Source: JAEEJA01 sp036343175 (lineage in GTDB: Bacteria; Bacillota; Clostridia; Lachnospirales; Lachnospiraceae). From it: a stretch of DNA of 38,736 nucleotides. How positions within the stretch are numbered: position 1 is the first letter of the stretch; every line of letters starts with the position of its first letter. The stretch covers positions 1 through 38,736 of the forward strand of contig JAZASR010000020.1 of assembly GCA_036343175.1 (NCBI GenBank), read 5' to 3'. Positions 23,566 to 32,001 of the stretch are shown here, piece after piece. Both the position numbers and the translations under genes were made by a program. The notes beneath the pieces were generated by a model that saw only the letters and a program-made list of their open reading frames with translations, had not been told where the DNA came from and did not search any database.

Positions 23566-25296
23566 TCACTCCGGCAATCTCTTAGGAATGGTCACAATGC
23601 ATCGCGTACCCTCTCCAGGCTTACTTTCTATCTTTAAGGAGTAAGGTTCGCCGTAAAAAAGCTGTATCCGCTGGTTAATATTCTGAACACCATATCCATG
23701 GCTCTTGTATGTAAGTATAGTGCTCTGTGTCTTTTCGTCCATGCCGACGCCGTTATCCTCGACAGTAAGCTGGATAGTATCACCTGCCTGGCAGCCTTTT
23801 ACTCTTATGCATCCCCTTCCGTCTTCCTTAAGGTCGATTCCATGGTCGATCGCATTCTCTATAAGAGGCTGCAGGAGGAGATTAAGCATTTCATAGGGAT
23901 AAATATCCTTATCCACATCGAATTCAGTATCAAAGCTGAAATCATGCATATATTCCTGGATCTTTATATAGGAACGGACATTCTCGAGTTCCTTCTCTAC
24001 TGTCAGCACATTTCTGCCATGATTAAGAGACGTCCTGTAAAAGCTTGAAAGCGCCAGAGTAATGCTCGATATATCGTCGGCTCCGGCTTCAATAGCCTTC
24101 CAATTGATAAGGGAAAGGGAATTGTAGAGGAAATGGGGATTGATCTGTGCCTGAAGCGCCTTCATTTCAGCCATTCTGAGGGCCAGCTTACTTTCATAGT
24201 TTTCCCTGATCAGCTGGTTTATCTCTGTAAGCATGGAACCAAAGCCGCGGATCAATGATCCTATTTCATCGCGTGAATCTGAAACCACACGCAGGGTACG
24301 ATCGCCCTGTGCAACAGTATTCATATTTCTTTCAAGTTTATGCACATCCCTGATAACATAGGCATCAAAGAAACGGTTTGCTACGAACAGCAGGAATCCT
24401 ATGATTATCGCAAAGAAGACCACCATCATTATGAGAATGATATTATTCCCGGCAAGGAGTCTCTGCTTTCCATAAAGGACTACCTGCCAGTCAGATGAAG
24501 ATACCTTGTGATTTAATGCAAAATATTCAGATGACCTTTCCTTACCCTTTGAAAGCTTAAGTGCTTCAGCTGCTGCAAGAGGTTTAACATTACCTTCAAG
24601 CCTGCTTTTTTCATAAAGTACCTTTCCCTGGGCATCCACAATATAGAGTGCACAGCCCTTTTTTAAAAGCTTTTCAAAATCAGAAAAAATCGAATCATAC
24701 TGGATCTTAAGAAGAAGCACTGCATTCTCACCATTCTGAGCCATTAATGGCATGGTGCGCACTGAACGGACAGTTTTTTCTTTAAGTGATATGGTCCAGG
24801 ATACTTGAGGCTGAAGATCGTCCTTCACCTTATCAAACCAGCTCTCCCGGGCCAGGTCACTCATGGGAGCTATGGAATATCCATGCGCAGGCATGTCGCG
24901 ATCTACGTATATTGTAAGCTGTGTAATATCCGGAGAAAAGTATTGCGGTGAAGAAAGTATAGGGTCTACCGTCTTCTTATACTGCTCATAGAACTCGTAC
25001 TTAGTGCTGTAGCTTGCTGTCAGCACATCTGTAACAGGCTGACTGTAGGCAATATAATCAGACAGGTTATTGTAGACCAGAAGCTTTGAATCAAGCTGTT
25101 CTGATGCAGTAATGACAGAACTTTTTAATGATTCAAGATTCTGATGGTACAGGACCTGCCGTTCCAGAAATATTGACATAAAGCCAAGGACGAGCATAGG
25201 CAGGGCACCTATCAAAAGATAAATAACTATTACCTTGCTTGTCAGCCGCATATTTTTAAAAGCTGTCCGTATCTTAAAATACATTTTTCTGAACAT
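23566..25296 (-). CDS. YesM-type sensor histidine kinase
   Basis: 576 residues. Helix 1 near 21-43, an extracellular sensor region to about 283 (dCache-like), helix 2 near 285-308, a HAMP linker (about 310-365), then the His-kinase domain with phospho-acceptor His388 in ALQAQINPHFLYNSL and an ATPase domain with N box LIENAIDHGI and G box DNGVGMD. This is the subclass paired with AraC-type response regulators. The gene begins one codon after its partner's stop. Its likely role is to sense an extracellular sugar, perhaps with a binding protein, and to switch on malEFG and neighbours (inference from position). Confidence 0.93.
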   Translation of the reverse strand: MFRKMYFKIRTAFKNMRLTSKVIVIYLLIGALPMLVLGFMSIFLERQVLYHQNLESLKSSVITASEQLDSKLLVYNNLSDYIAYSQPVTDVLTASYSTKYEFYEQYKKTVDPILSSPQYFSPDITQLTIYVDRDMPAHGYSIAPMSDLARESWFDKVKDDLQPQVSWTISLKEKTVRSVRTMPLMAQNGENAVLLLKIQYDSIFSDFEKLLKKGCALYIVDAQGKVLYEKSRLEGNVKPLAAAEALKLSKGKERSSEYFALNHKVSSSDWQVVLYGKQRLLAGNNIILIMMVVFFAIIIGFLLFVANRFFDAYVIRDVHKLERNMNTVAQGDRTLRVVSDSRDEIGSLIRGFGSMLTEINQLIRENYESKLALRMAEMKALQAQINPHFLYNSLSLINWKAIEAGADDISSITLALSSFYRTSLNHGRNVLTVEKELENVRSYIKIQEYMHDFSFDTEFDVDKDIYPYEMLNLLLQPLIENAIDHGIDLKEDGRGCIRVKGCQAGDTIQLTVEDNGVGMDEKTQSTILTYKSHGYGVQNINQRIQLFYGEPYSLKIESKPGEGTRCIVTIPKRLPE

Positions 25297-25299
25297 GGA

Positions 25300-26832
25300 T
25301 CAAAGACCTTTTTCCTCTCTGTACTTCTGAGGGCTTACACCAAAATATTCTCTGAAGCTCTTGCAGAAATATGATACATTCGGATAACCTACAGCTGTGC
25401 TTATGTTCACGATCTTATTGTGACTGTTCTCAAGCATCTGTTTTGCCTTTTCCATACGGAGGGACTTTATGAACTTTGAAAGGTTCTGGCCTGTTTCTTT
25501 CTTAAATATATGAGAAAGATAGGATGGTGCCAGAAAGACCTGGTCCGCAAGTATGTCGGTTGAAAGCTCATCCCCGTAATGCTCATATATATACTGCTTG
25601 ACTGTCTCTATCTCACGGTGGGCAGTCTGCGGATTGATGGAAAAATTCTCCTCCAGCAGACTGATGCCGCGGTCAAGTATATTCATAATCTCTGAAAAAT
25701 CATTTGTCTTATAAAGGCGGTCAACGTCGGCTGAAAGACTGCCCCTGTTGTCATTGGGCAGGGTATCGGATATTTCCTTCATAAGATTGGAGAATACGAA
25801 CTTCACATATATCTGTGAGAAGCCCGTATTCCTCTTATATTTTTCGCAGAGCTTCTCATAATGCTCCCTTAAGCCGACCATATCCTTTAAGTGGATATCC
25901 TGCCTGATCTGGTTAAGCAGCTGATCGGAATCGATGTCGTGGAGGTCAGCAGGCTCCTCACGCGTATCCTCTCCTGCCAGGAACACCCTGTCATCGAGCA
26001 TGTAGAACTGATTTTCCATCAGCTCCTCAAGAATATCATAAGTTTTTGAAAGAGCACATTTATTGGCGCTGCCTCCCGGGAGGTCGTTAGACACAGCTAT
26101 ATATCCTCTCTCATCATAGAGGACATTTATCTCATTGAGGATCTTCTGCCCCAAAGCCTTGGGATCTTCGACCGGCTCAAAAAAAAGAAGGACAGAGCTT
26201 ACAGGATCCAGATTAAGGTAAAGAAAATCAACGCCGATCCTTTTCTCTATATCCTTAGAAAAATTTGCGGCCTTGCTGCCAAAGACATCATGATCAAAGC
26301 TTATCAGCGCCATTGCAGTAAAGCTCTCTAATAGTCCATCAGGAAGAAGTCCCAGAAGCTGTGAATCAATAGAAGACGGATCTACGCCATTAATAAGCGA
26401 AAGGAGTACATGCTCTTTTACAAAGCCCTCAGTCTTTTCTCTTGCCTGAGATGCTGCCGCCTCTTCATTCATCTGGCTGATGACTTCTGTTATGGTCTTA
26501 TGAAACTCTGTCGGGTCGACAGGCTTGAGGATATAATTAACAACCCCGCTCTTCATGGCCTTGCGGGCATATTCAAATTCACCATAGCCTGAAAATATCA
26601 CCATTTTGAGGTTGGGATACTTTTCCGAACATATACCTGTAAGTTCGATACCATCCATGTGAGGCATCCTGATATCGGTAAGTAGGAGATCAGCCGGCTC
26701 TTCTTCAAGCATTTCAAGAGCTTTGACCCCATTAGGAGCCTCTCTCACCTTTGCATCTACCTTTTCCCTTTTTAAGAGCATCTTGATGCCATTACGCTCT
26801 ATTACCTCGTCATCTACTATCAATATATTCAT
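25300..26832 (-). CDS. YesN-type response regulator with AraC DNA-binding domain
   Basis: 510 residues. The receiver domain has acidic pocket Asp7-Asp8, phospho-acceptor Asp53 (LLLTDIRMPHMDG) and Lys in YILKPVDP. A ~250-residue middle region of the YesN type follows, then two AraC helix-turn-helix motifs at about 405-505 (ILADQVFLAPSYLSHIFKKE and IVNISTAVGYPNVSYFCKSF). Start ATG 26832 has GGCGG 10 bases before; an ATG at 26856 would precede it. First gene of the operon, with the kinase gene next. Confidence 0.93.
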   Translation of the reverse strand: MNILIVDDEVIERNGIKMLLKREKVDAKVREAPNGVKALEMLEEEPADLLLTDIRMPHMDGIELTGICSEKYPNLKMVIFSGYGEFEYARKAMKSGVVNYILKPVDPTEFHKTITEVISQMNEEAAASQAREKTEGFVKEHVLLSLINGVDPSSIDSQLLGLLPDGLLESFTAMALISFDHDVFGSKAANFSKDIEKRIGVDFLYLNLDPVSSVLLFFEPVEDPKALGQKILNEINVLYDERGYIAVSNDLPGGSANKCALSKTYDILEELMENQFYMLDDRVFLAGEDTREEPADLHDIDSDQLLNQIRQDIHLKDMVGLREHYEKLCEKYKRNTGFSQIYVKFVFSNLMKEISDTLPNDNRGSLSADVDRLYKTNDFSEIMNILDRGISLLEENFSINPQTAHREIETVKQYIYEHYGDELSTDILADQVFLAPSYLSHIFKKETGQNLSKFIKSLRMEKAKQMLENSHNKIVNISTAVGYPNVSYFCKSFREYFGVSPQKYREEKGL

Positions 26833-26869
26833 AAACTTAATACCGCCCCGGTTCAATAATGATATTAAA

Positions 26870-26878
26870 ATTATACCA
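26870..26878 (-). promoter_or_regulatory. Extended -10 promoter of the response-regulator operon
   Basis: Minus strand TGGTATAAT (26878-26870): an exact TATAAT with an upstream TG. There is no good -35; the T tract of the hairpin at 26891 occupies that place. Start would be near 26862, about 30 bases before the gene. Confidence 0.55.
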
Positions 26879-26890
26879 TATTTTTAAGGC

Positions 26891-26945
26891 AAAAAAAACG
26901 CTGCCTCTTAAGGGAAAGGGACCAAAGATTGAAGACCTTAGGCAG
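26891..26945 (-). terminator. Terminator module 3 upstream of the response regulator
   Basis: Minus strand CTGCCTAAGG (26945-26936) pairs with CCTTAAGAGGCAG (26913-26901) with a small bulge; loop about 22 bases; TTTTTTTT at 26898-26891. Confidence 0.75.
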
Positions 26946-27026
26946 AAAGCCGATAAAAAAACGAGGAGTCCGATGCAAAGGAATTCATTATCGTTTATGA
27001 CCTTAGGCAGCAAGTCGATAAAAAAA
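26934..27026. repeat. 28-bp direct repeat linking the terminator modules
   Basis: 26934-26961 and 26999-27026 share 26 of 28 bases (plus strand GACCTTAGGCAG-AAG-CGATAAAAAAA), 65 bases apart. Each copy contains the T tract of one module and the 5' stem arm of the next. The middle module (26951-27010) keeps arm and T tract, but its 3' arm has decayed. Confidence 0.9.
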
Positions 27027-27104
27027 CCGCTGTCCTAAGGAAAGAAAAGTGGACCAGCACCAGCAGCTTGAATACTGAACTGGTATCTTTCCTTAGGACA
27101 GCGG
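27020..27104 (-). terminator. Long-stem terminator after glgP (module 1)
   Basis: CCGCTGTCCTAAGGAAAG (27104-27087, minus strand) pairs perfectly over 18 bases with 27044-27027, enclosing a 42-base loop that can itself fold (ACCAG / CTGGT). TTTTTTT follows at 27026-27020. It lies 145 bases after the glgP stop. Confidence 0.85.
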
Positions 27105-27130
27105 TAATGTAAGATTGGAAGGAGTGTATA

Positions 27131-27181
27131 ATGAATATATATGCTATTCCGGTAATATCAAAATTTCCCGGTATTGCTTAA
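27131..27181 (+). CDS. Possible 16-residue peptide gene with strong ribosome site
   Basis: GGAAGGAG lies 6 bases before ATG 27131; the frame reads MNIYAIPVISKFPGIA and stops. It lies on the opposite strand in the 3' region of glgP, immediately after the long inverted repeat at 27027-27104, which could fold in this mRNA too. No promoter of note seen on this strand. It may be chance; it is listed because spacing and match to the anti-Shine-Dalgarno sequence are so good. Confidence 0.25.
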   Translation: MNIYAIPVISKFPGIA

Positions 27182-27248
27182 ACAGTGCATGATCTGCAGA
27201 TATATAAGAGGCATTAGATATCTTTAAGTGATCATGACATTGCCAGCT

Positions 27249-29510
27249 TTATAAGTTACGCGAATGCCAGATTTCCTTATCATACTGGTCGATAGTACGG
27301 TCAGATGAGAAGAAGCCGGCGTTAGCGATGTTTACAAGGCACTTCTTTGCCCATGCATCGCGGTCTTCAAAATCCTTGTAGACCGTTAAACGGGTCTTGA
27401 GATAATCTTCAAAATCAGGGAAGGTCATGAACCAGTCCTTATTAAGAAGTTCATTGTAAAGGCGCTCGAGATTCTCACGATTGCCGATCTCAAGCATTTC
27501 ATCAGATACTATGAAATCAACAGCTTCCTTGAGAACAGGGTCTTTTTCATAATAGTCCCTGGAGACATAATCTCCTCTCTTGTAGCGGTCGATAACTGTC
27601 TGCGAATCCTCGCCGAATGTGTAGATATTGTCCTTACCGACAAGATCGGCGATCTCGACGTTAGCTCCATCCATTGTTCCAAGTGTTACAGCGCCGTTGA
27701 GCATGAACTTCATGTTGGAAGTACCTGATGCCTCCTTGGATGCAAGTGATATCTGCTCAGAGATATCAGCTGCAGGGATGATCTTAGCGGCCTTTGAAAC
27801 ATTATAATTCTCAACCATTACTACACGGAGATATGGAGCGACTTCCGGATCATTGCTGGTGAGCTGCTGCAGGCAGAGGATGAGATGAATGATATCCTTT
27901 GCAATAGTATATGCTGGAGCTGCCTTTGCACCGAAGATAGCGCAGATAGGGCGTTCCGGCTTCTTGCCATTCTTGATTTCGAGATACTCATGGATAAGGA
28001 AGAGAGCATTGAGCTGCTGTCTCTTATATTCATGAAGACGTTTTACCTGAACATCGAAGATCGCATGCTCATCGAGTTCAAGGCCCTGTGTTTCCTTAAG
28101 ATACTTAACAAGCTTTTTCTTATTGCCAAGCTTTATATCGCGGAGGCTCTTTAAGACTGAAGGGTCATCTGCGAATGCTTCAAGCTTCTTAAGCTCATCT
28201 GCATCCTTCTTGAAGCCGCTTCCGATCTTCTCTTCGATAAGGGCAGCAAGCTCTTCATTGCAATGAAGGAGCCAGCGGCGGAATGTAATACCATTTGTCT
28301 TATTATTGAACTTCTCGGGATAGATCTTATAGAAGTTATTGAGCTCACTGTTCTTCAGTATCTCAGTATGAAGATATGCAACACCATTTACTGAATGGCC
28401 ATAGTGGATGTCCATGTGAGCCATGTGAACACGCTTTTTGTCATCAATGATATATACTGAAGGATCATCATACTTTGCACGGACCTCATCATCAAGGATA
28501 GTGATGATAGGAAGGAGCTGCGGAACCACCTGCTTTAAGAACTCAAAATCCCAGGTCTCAAGAGCTTCAGCAAGAATTGTGTGATTGGTGTAAGCACAGG
28601 TATTCTTAACGATACTGACAGCTTCTTCAATAGTAATGCCGCGCTCATTTAAGAGGCGGATAAGCTCAGGTATGACCATGGAAGGATGGGTATCATTGAT
28701 CTGGATAGCTGCATATTCAGAAAGATCATGAAGATTGCTTCCTCTTGCGACGCACTCGTCAAGGATAAGCTGGGCACCTGCGGATACCATGAAGTACTCC
28801 TGATAGATACGAAGCATGCGTCCCTTGTCATCGGAATCATCCGGATAAAGGAATAATGTCAGGTTGTGCTCTATATCGTCTTTATTGAAAGCGATGGTAT
28901 CGCCTTCTGTGAGCTTCTCGTCCACTGAGTCTATATCAAAAAGATGAAGCTCATTTGTGCGGTTCTCATAGCCTGTTACAGGTATGTCATAAAGGTGGGC
29001 GCGAACCGTGTGATAGCGGAAATCTACTGTGTAATACCTGTCACGATCGATAAGCCAGCTGTTCTCAGTTATCCATGGGTTCGGTGTCTCCTTCTGGAGA
29101 TTGTCCTTAAATACCTGCTGGAAAAGACCCAGATGATAGTTGATGCCTATGCCGTCGCCATGGATGCCAAGGCTTGCCATGGAATCAAGGAAGCAGGCTG
29201 CGAGACGTCCGAGACCGCCATTTCCAAGAGATGGCTCATTCTCTATCTCCTCAATGTCATAGATGCTTTTGCCGGCAGCTTCAAGCTCTTTCTTAACATC
29301 AGCAAAAACTCCAAGGTTGATGAGGTTGTTAGAAAGCAGCTTTCCGATAAGAAATTCTGCCGAGATGTAGTAGACTTTCTTCTTTCCCTCTTCGCTCTTC
29401 TTCTTCTCCGCAAGATCCTTTGTCATCTGAAGAAGCGCAAAGTAGATCTCTTCATTGCTGCAATCCTCAAGCTTCTTGTCATAGCATTTGGTAATAATTT
29501 CCTGAACCAT
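27249..29510 (-). CDS. glgP: Glycogen/maltodextrin phosphorylase
   Basis: Splits alpha-1,4-glucans with phosphate to glucose-1-phosphate, using pyridoxal phosphate in the cytoplasm. 753 residues, in the range of clostridial GT35 enzymes. The PLP lysine is Lys601 in EASGTSNMKFMLNGA, followed by TLGTMDGANVEI. The N-terminal block NGGLGRLAACFLDSMA, with the active-site loop GIGINYHLGLF, is standard. ATG 29510 has GGAGG 11 bases upstream. Flanked by the amylase and two-component genes, so here it most likely degrades imported maltodextrin as well as stored glycogen. Confidence 0.96.
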   Translation of the reverse strand: MVQEIITKCYDKKLEDCSNEEIYFALLQMTKDLAEKKKSEEGKKKVYYISAEFLIGKLLSNNLINLGVFADVKKELEAAGKSIYDIEEIENEPSLGNGGLGRLAACFLDSMASLGIHGDGIGINYHLGLFQQVFKDNLQKETPNPWITENSWLIDRDRYYTVDFRYHTVRAHLYDIPVTGYENRTNELHLFDIDSVDEKLTEGDTIAFNKDDIEHNLTLFLYPDDSDDKGRMLRIYQEYFMVSAGAQLILDECVARGSNLHDLSEYAAIQINDTHPSMVIPELIRLLNERGITIEEAVSIVKNTCAYTNHTILAEALETWDFEFLKQVVPQLLPIITILDDEVRAKYDDPSVYIIDDKKRVHMAHMDIHYGHSVNGVAYLHTEILKNSELNNFYKIYPEKFNNKTNGITFRRWLLHCNEELAALIEEKIGSGFKKDADELKKLEAFADDPSVLKSLRDIKLGNKKKLVKYLKETQGLELDEHAIFDVQVKRLHEYKRQQLNALFLIHEYLEIKNGKKPERPICAIFGAKAAPAYTIAKDIIHLILCLQQLTSNDPEVAPYLRVVMVENYNVSKAAKIIPAADISEQISLASKEASGTSNMKFMLNGAVTLGTMDGANVEIADLVGKDNIYTFGEDSQTVIDRYKRGDYVSRDYYEKDPVLKEAVDFIVSDEMLEIGNRENLERLYNELLNKDWFMTFPDFEDYLKTRLTVYKDFEDRDAWAKKCLVNIANAGFFSSDRTIDQYDKEIWHSRNL

Positions 29511-29997
29511 GTTTTTCCTTCCCTCCGTTAATTACTTTTTTTTCATAATTTTCCAACAGCAAATATTGAATCGGAAATTCACATTTCGAATTAAGCATTC
29601 ATATTCAATATATCCTGTGTTTCCTCATTGTATTTTCAGCTCATATTTTTAAGGGGGCGTCAAGCTGAAAATCAATTTTTTGTACGTCTTTATATTAACA
29701 GTGGCAGGGCAAAAATAAAATATGACATTTTTTAGATGCATATAACAAATTTGTCATGGTTAAAAATCAAGATACATTCCGGAAGACATAAATATTTGCA
29801 TAATATTCACATTTTCTGTCCGGTCAGCGCACCCCTCAAACAGCCTGTCTGAGCTGGCCTGCCGATAATTCATATTGAAATAAATATTCCAAATATTATA
29901 TATGCCTTGAAAATTCAGTATACAGTAATGAGGTTTAAGCAGAGTGCTTAAATCTCATTACGTCAGAGTGTGATGATCAGAAGAATAAAAAGGAATA
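29511..29997. other. Intergenic region between amylase gene and glgP
   Basis: No gene seen in 487 bases. Contents: TTTTCAGCT / AGCTGAAAA inverted arms at about 29634-29670, TATGACA (29721) with TTGTCAT (29752-29758) as inverted pair in the probable glgP control region, and the 16-bp hairpin noted separately at 29925-29961. No convincing -35/-10 pair for glgP was found. Confidence 0.4.
29925..29961. other. 16-bp hairpin 3' of the amylase gene
   Basis: GTAATGAGGTTTAAGC / GCTTAAATCTCATTAC around the loop AGAGT. All pairs hold (one G-U) in plus-strand RNA; minus-strand RNA has one A-C mismatch. No T tract follows on the minus strand, so it may be an mRNA 3' stabiliser rather than a terminator. 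Confidence 0.5.
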
Positions 29998-31770
29998 TTA
30001 TTGATCAGCACCGGTCAATACTGCAATGCTCTGTCCCGGCATTTTCAAAATATTATCATCCAGACTGATCCGGTTCCCGTCGACTGTCAGAAGTCCCGAA
30101 AGTTGGACTTGTGATATTCCTGACTTTGAAAGATCTGCATTTGAAAGGTCGACCTCCTGAGGATCTTCAGAAAGGTTATATACAAGAACTACAGATTGGA
30201 TCGAATTATCATCAGGGACTTTTTCTGTTACAAGGACCTTGTCAGATGTCAGCGCTTCATTGACCCGGACTTTTCCTCTTGCAATGGCAGGGAAATTATT
30301 GCGAAGGCGTATTGCCTGACTGACATAGTGAAATATGGAATATGGATCCTTTTCCTGTTCGTCAAGGGCAGGGAACTTCATCGCCTGCTTTTCCATAGCC
30401 AAAGGGCCCTTTGTCATTCCTTCAGCAGATGTGTCGCTGGTCCAGTACATAGGGGCTCTCTTATTCTCATCCTTGCCGGAGCCTTTCATACCTAACTCTT
30501 CACCATAATATAAAAAAGCATTGCCGGACATCATAAGATTAAGACCTTCTGCGAACTTTGTCTTCTTACCCTGGTCATCCTGTGAATAATAGCCTGCCGA
30601 CCGTGCAAGGTCATGGTTGGTATAGAAGGGGGCTTCAATACCATCAGGGTTGTTTTTGGCTATGTCATCCTGAACAGTCACCATCTCCTGCCCGAATTGC
30701 TTTGCAGTTATGGTATTGCGGACTGCCTGAGGTATGATGCCGGTAGAGTCGGCGAACTTAAAGTCAAAAAAGCTGTCTACACCGCTCTTATAATAGCTTG
30801 TATATACAGGTTCATTGGCCCAGCACTCACCGACCATATAGGCATCGGGGTTCTGAGCCTTGACAGTCTTATTAAGCCACTTCATGAAGGCAATGTTCTT
30901 ATCATCATCTGCTGTATAATAGCTTGTAGTCGCATCAAGACGGAAGCCGTCAACTCCATGGTCTGTCCAGAACTGTGTGATATTTCTGATCTCTTTTCTG
31001 ACAGCTTTATTATCAAGATTTAAGTCAGGCATTCCTTCCCAGAAGCGTGCCTCATAGTACCAGTCAGAGGCAGGAAGCTTTACATAGCCTTCCTTCTCTT
31101 CATGTGAAAAATTATAATATTTAACAAACTTGCATTTCTCAGGGTCAGCTTTTGCACCATCAGGAAGTTTCTGAAGATATTCCTCTGCTTTCTTAAACCA
31201 CGGGTGTTCTGATGAAGTATGATTGAGGACCAGATCAGTGATCACACGGATACCGCGGTCATGACATGCCCTGACCAGCTTATCAAAATCATCCATGGTG
31301 CCGTATTCCTTATCGATATCCTCATAATCTGTAACATCATATTTGTGATAGGTGGTAGACGGGCAGACCGGCATGAGCCATATCTCATTGACACCAAGAT
31401 CGGAATCTGTGCTGTCGTCGCCGTCATTCAGGTAATCGAGCTTTGATGTCACACCGTTTAAGTCACCGATCCCATCACCGTCGCTGTCGCAGAATGAATA
31501 TACAAAGATTTCATAGCAGGTACGGTATTTATCATCGATGACATTTGTTTTATAAGCTTCGTTGACCTCCTGCATCTGGCCGGGTCCATCTTCTCCGCTG
31601 CTGCTGTCATTAGCGGAATCGCTGTCATTGCTGTCCCGGACTGCTCCACTGCTTTCTGACACGCCGCTGCCTGAATTCTTTGCAGCCTGATCTCCACCAG
31701 CATTGCCTGAACAGCCTGCCATGGACAATGTCATAGTCAATACAAGAATTATCGATAATAGTTTTTTCAT
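29998..31770 (-). CDS. Exported GH13 alpha-amylase lipoprotein
   Basis: 590 residues. Signal peptide with lipobox MAGC, lipidated Cys20, then a Ser/Asp/Gly-rich linker to about residue 68. The GH13 catalytic domain has a DSDGDGIGD Ca-type loop (95-103), DLVLNH (region I), GFRLD with nucleophile Asp279, GECW with acid/base Glu315, and TNHD with His386-Asp387. A C-terminal beta-domain follows. It would cut starch or maltodextrin at the cell surface, feeding the MalE-type transporter. ATG 31770 has AAAGGGAG upstream. It stands alone between terminators, with its own leader. Confidence 0.94.
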   Translation of the reverse strand: MKKLLSIILVLTMTLSMAGCSGNAGGDQAAKNSGSGVSESSGAVRDSNDSDSANDSSSGEDGPGQMQEVNEAYKTNVIDDKYRTCYEIFVYSFCDSDGDGIGDLNGVTSKLDYLNDGDDSTDSDLGVNEIWLMPVCPSTTYHKYDVTDYEDIDKEYGTMDDFDKLVRACHDRGIRVITDLVLNHTSSEHPWFKKAEEYLQKLPDGAKADPEKCKFVKYYNFSHEEKEGYVKLPASDWYYEARFWEGMPDLNLDNKAVRKEIRNITQFWTDHGVDGFRLDATTSYYTADDDKNIAFMKWLNKTVKAQNPDAYMVGECWANEPVYTSYYKSGVDSFFDFKFADSTGIIPQAVRNTITAKQFGQEMVTVQDDIAKNNPDGIEAPFYTNHDLARSAGYYSQDDQGKKTKFAEGLNLMMSGNAFLYYGEELGMKGSGKDENKRAPMYWTSDTSAEGMTKGPLAMEKQAMKFPALDEQEKDPYSIFHYVSQAIRLRNNFPAIARGKVRVNEALTSDKVLVTEKVPDDNSIQSVVLVYNLSEDPQEVDLSNADLSKSGISQVQLSGLLTVDGNRISLDDNILKMPGQSIAVLTGADQ

Positions 31771-31785
31771 TGCAATCTCCCTTTC

Positions 31786-31845
31786 AAGCTTAAGCCTAAG
31801 CTTAAGTATTATGACAAAAGTGCCGGAAGTATCTTAACGGCACTT
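31786..31845 (-). promoter_or_regulatory. Leader of the amylase gene with repeats and a hairpin
   Basis: AAGCTTAAG occurs twice, 12 bases apart (31786 and 31798), next to the ribosome site. Upstream AAGTGCCG / CGGCACTT (31845-31838 and 31825-31818) form an 8-bp stem followed by TTTTG on the coding strand. An element where CTTAAGCTT could pair with upstream sequence is thinkable, so this may be an attenuator; the T tract is short. Confidence 0.4.
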
Positions 31846-31950
31846 ACGCCATATTATTAATAATTCACGAAATAATTGTAATTTCAGCTGACCCTTATGT
31901 CTTTATCAAATCTGTGAGATTCCTGTTGATTTCTTTTGCAATTTAGGGAT

Positions 31951-31981
31951 AAAAAAAGCACGGCTTAAAAAATGCCGTGCT
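31951..31981 (-). terminator. Terminator of the DUF4230 gene
   Basis: Minus strand AGCACGGC / GCCGTGCT, 8-bp stem with a 9-base loop, followed by TTTTTTT at 31957-31951. Lies 20 bases after the stop codon. Confidence 0.88.
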
Positions 31982-32001
31982 GATAAAAAAGTATCAATCT
32001 T

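Noticed and set aside
26934..27026. CRISPR-like 28-bp repeats with a ~37-base spacer
   Set aside because: Only two copies; each contains a terminator T tract and the next stem arm, and no cas genes are near.
28944..29531. 195-residue plus-strand ORF opposite glgP
   Set aside because: Antisense of a fully conserved phosphorylase, no ribosome site or promoter seen.
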